Part shown: piece by piece, positions 44,048 to 45,324 of the stretch
How positions within the stretch are numbered: position 1 is the stretch's first letter
Layout: every line of letters starts with the position of its first letter
Assembly: GCA_030523345.1 (NCBI GenBank)
Contig: JAUNIR010000001.1
Location: 99,363-144,686, forward strand
DNA length: 45,324 nucleotides
Direction of reading: 5' to 3'
Source: Lachnospiraceae bacterium
GTDB lineage: Bacteria; Bacillota; Clostridia; Lachnospirales; Lachnospiraceae
The notes under the pieces: model-generated
Database searches by the model: none
Told to the model about the DNA's origin: nothing
Seen by the model: only the letters and a program-made list of their open reading frames with translations
Made by a program: the position numbers and the translations under genes

Positions 44048-45324
44048 ATGTATTTGGCACAGATTTATTCAATTATATTATTGAGTTTTGGAGCAGCGGC
44101 GTTTTACTTAGGTATAAGCGCTGTAAGAAAACAGTTTAGGGAATACGCAGGAAATACTATCCTGGGATACCTTTGTTTTTCTAGTTCTATATGGTGTTAT
44201 GGCTTTGGAATGGTGTTCCTTACAAGTAACACGGCAATTGCTTATTGGGGAAGAACAATAGGTATGATTGGCGTGTTTGGGTATCTGGTTCTTGCGCAGG
44301 TACTTGTGGGAATCTTAGTAAAAATTCCACGTAAAGCTTATATTAGTTTTTGTGTATTTGCGGCGTCTGGATTGCTGATATATTTCCCAGTTGTTAATCC
44401 TAATGTTACCTTGTATTATATGGGCGAATATGGCATGACATATACATTTATGCCAGGCTTGATTAATAATATTTATACTATTTATTCGCTTATATATGCA
44501 GTAAATATGACAATATCTATTATCTATATGATTAGGTATGCTGAAAATAGAAGAAGTAAAGTAACAGGATATAAGATGGGAGTGACGCTTCTCATTGTAT
44601 TCGCAGGAATGATTCTTGATACTATTTTACCTATGTTTGGAATAGGTGCTATTCCAGGAAGTAGTATTTCTCAGTTCCTAGGACTTTTAGTAATTTATTA
44701 TGCTATTGTTGATTTTAACAAAACAAGAATTACACCTATGAACATGTCGAGGTACATATATGCATCTGTGTCAGAGCCAGTTATGGTGTTTACTCCAGAC
44801 GGAGAATTAAAGCTTTCGAATAAAGCTGCAAAGGATATATTTGCAGAAACGTTTGATGGAAGGAATGATGAAAGTATATTTATTACTGACATATTCAGGT
44901 TAGATGACAATTTCTTGGTATATGAAGGAAATCATAGAACAGATGATACGACTTCTATGGTGGGTGATATTCCAGTTCAGATACAGACAAGTAGGATTGA
45001 AGATAACTATGGCGATATAATTGGCTTTATTATTACAATCAAGGATATGACACATATTAATGAGATGATGAACTCGCTTGTGGAAGCCAAGAAGCTTGCT
45101 GAAGCAAATAGCCTTGCAAAGAGTACGTTCCTTGCTAATATGTCTCATGAAATACGAACACCACTTAATGCTATAGTTGGCTTTTCAGAATTATTATTAA
45201 AAAGTGAAATTCCGGTTAAGGATAAGGAACAGGCAGAAGATATAAGAAATTCTTCCTATAATCTTTTAGCAATCATAAATGATATCTTAGACATCTCAAA
45301 AATCGAATCCGGTAAGATGGAGCT
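44048..45324 (+). CDS. Sensor histidine kinase, 3' end cut by the window
   Basis: At least 425 codons. Six to seven membrane helices fill about residues 1-225 (a 7TM-type sensor), then a PAS-like region (about 230-335, [17 protein letters not shown]), a coiled segment, and the HisKA H-box [15 protein letters not shown] with phospho-acceptor His367. The window ends inside the dimerisation helices, so the ATP domain and any receiver lie beyond. The ATG at 44048 is read from GGTGAAAG upstream. The sensor ligand is unknown. Confidence 0.85.
   Translation, partial: MYLAQIYSIILLSFGAAAFYLGISAVRKQFREYAGNTILGYLCFSSSIWCYGFGMVFLTSNTAIAYWGRTIGMIGVFGYLVLAQVLVGILVKIPRKAYISFCVFAASGLLIYFPVVNPNVTLYYMGEYGMTYTFMPGLINNIYTIYSLIYAVNMTISIIYMIRYAENRRSKVTGYKMGVTLLIVFAGMILDTILPMFGIGAIPGSSISQFLGLLVIYYAIVDFNKTRITPMNMSRYIYASVSEPVMVFTPDGELKLSNKAAKDIFAETFDGRNDESIFITDIFRLDDNFLVYEGNHRTDDTTSMVGDIPVQIQTSRIEDNYGDIIGFIITIKDMTHINEMMNSLVEAKKLAEANSLAKSTFLANMSHEIRTPLNAIVGFSELLLKSEIPVKDKEQAEDIRNSSYNLLAIINDILDISKIESGKME

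Overview
The window is ordinary-looking chromosome of a low-GC Firmicute, most likely a Lachnospiraceae (Butyrivibrio/Pseudobutyrivibrio/Roseburia type). The evidence is the AT-rich coding, the Gram-positive surface genes (GH25 lysozymes, lipoprotein signals, membrane-anchored HtrA), a clostridial-style ArgB/ArgC/ArgD set, HemZ, and families common in Lachnospiraceae (DUF5721, DUF4358, DUF1653). No rRNA, tRNA, CRISPR array, insertion sequence or prophage was seen. The species assignment is inference.

Layout. 1-2607: the end of a membrane FHA protein with a VWA-like N-terminus, then an overlapping alpha/beta-hydrolase (DUF2974-like) gene. 2600-4645 (minus): argG followed by two small genes (DUF1294, DUF5721). 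4646-4973: the divergent arg control region, with a promoter on each strand and TGCAT palindromes resembling ARG boxes. 4974-10203: argC, a GNAT acetyltransferase where argJ is often found, argB, argD, then an orphan solute-binding-like protein with a very acidic insert. 10318-14848: htrA, then comEA-comEC. 14886-15158: a dead HigBA-type toxin-antitoxin remnant behind an intact-looking promoter and operator. 15240-17724: a YbaK/ProX-like deacylase, a membrane XRE regulator and an iron-sulfur flavoprotein. 17725-21827: two GH25 lysozymes flanking an aminotransferase and an unusual CobW-like GTPase. 21828-25536: rluA-like and holA genes firing from one symmetric promoter, DUF1653, and a lipid kinase. 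25702-26943: glyA.

27049-32360 is a probable cell-surface acylation locus: MBOAT, DHHW/AlgX-like protein, SGNH hydrolase, DUF4358 lipoprotein, and a murein amidase. 32394-35416 holds a beta-CASP RNA hydrolase, thyA and folA. After a bidirectional terminator come a MATE exporter (minus), a membrane-anchored protein with a possible RNase-toxin-like domain, galE, relA/spoT, a glyoxalase-II-like hydrolase, hemZ, a PPOX-fold protein (minus), a half-size EamA transporter, and a sensor histidine kinase cut by the window end.

Most notable points: argG has no ATG/GTG/TTG start in frame, and an ATA sits where the family's initiator Met is expected. A 25-bp inverted repeat at 22735-22759 carries an extended -10 on each strand, each exactly 7 nt from an ATG without a Shine-Dalgarno, so rluA-like and holA look like paired leaderless transcripts. 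The HigBA remnant appears to be a toxin-to-antitoxin fusion made by deletion across a shared Thr-Gln-Lys stretch. No clearly new multi-gene defence or mobile system was found; the GNAT in the arg operon and the surface acylation locus are the best functional leads.
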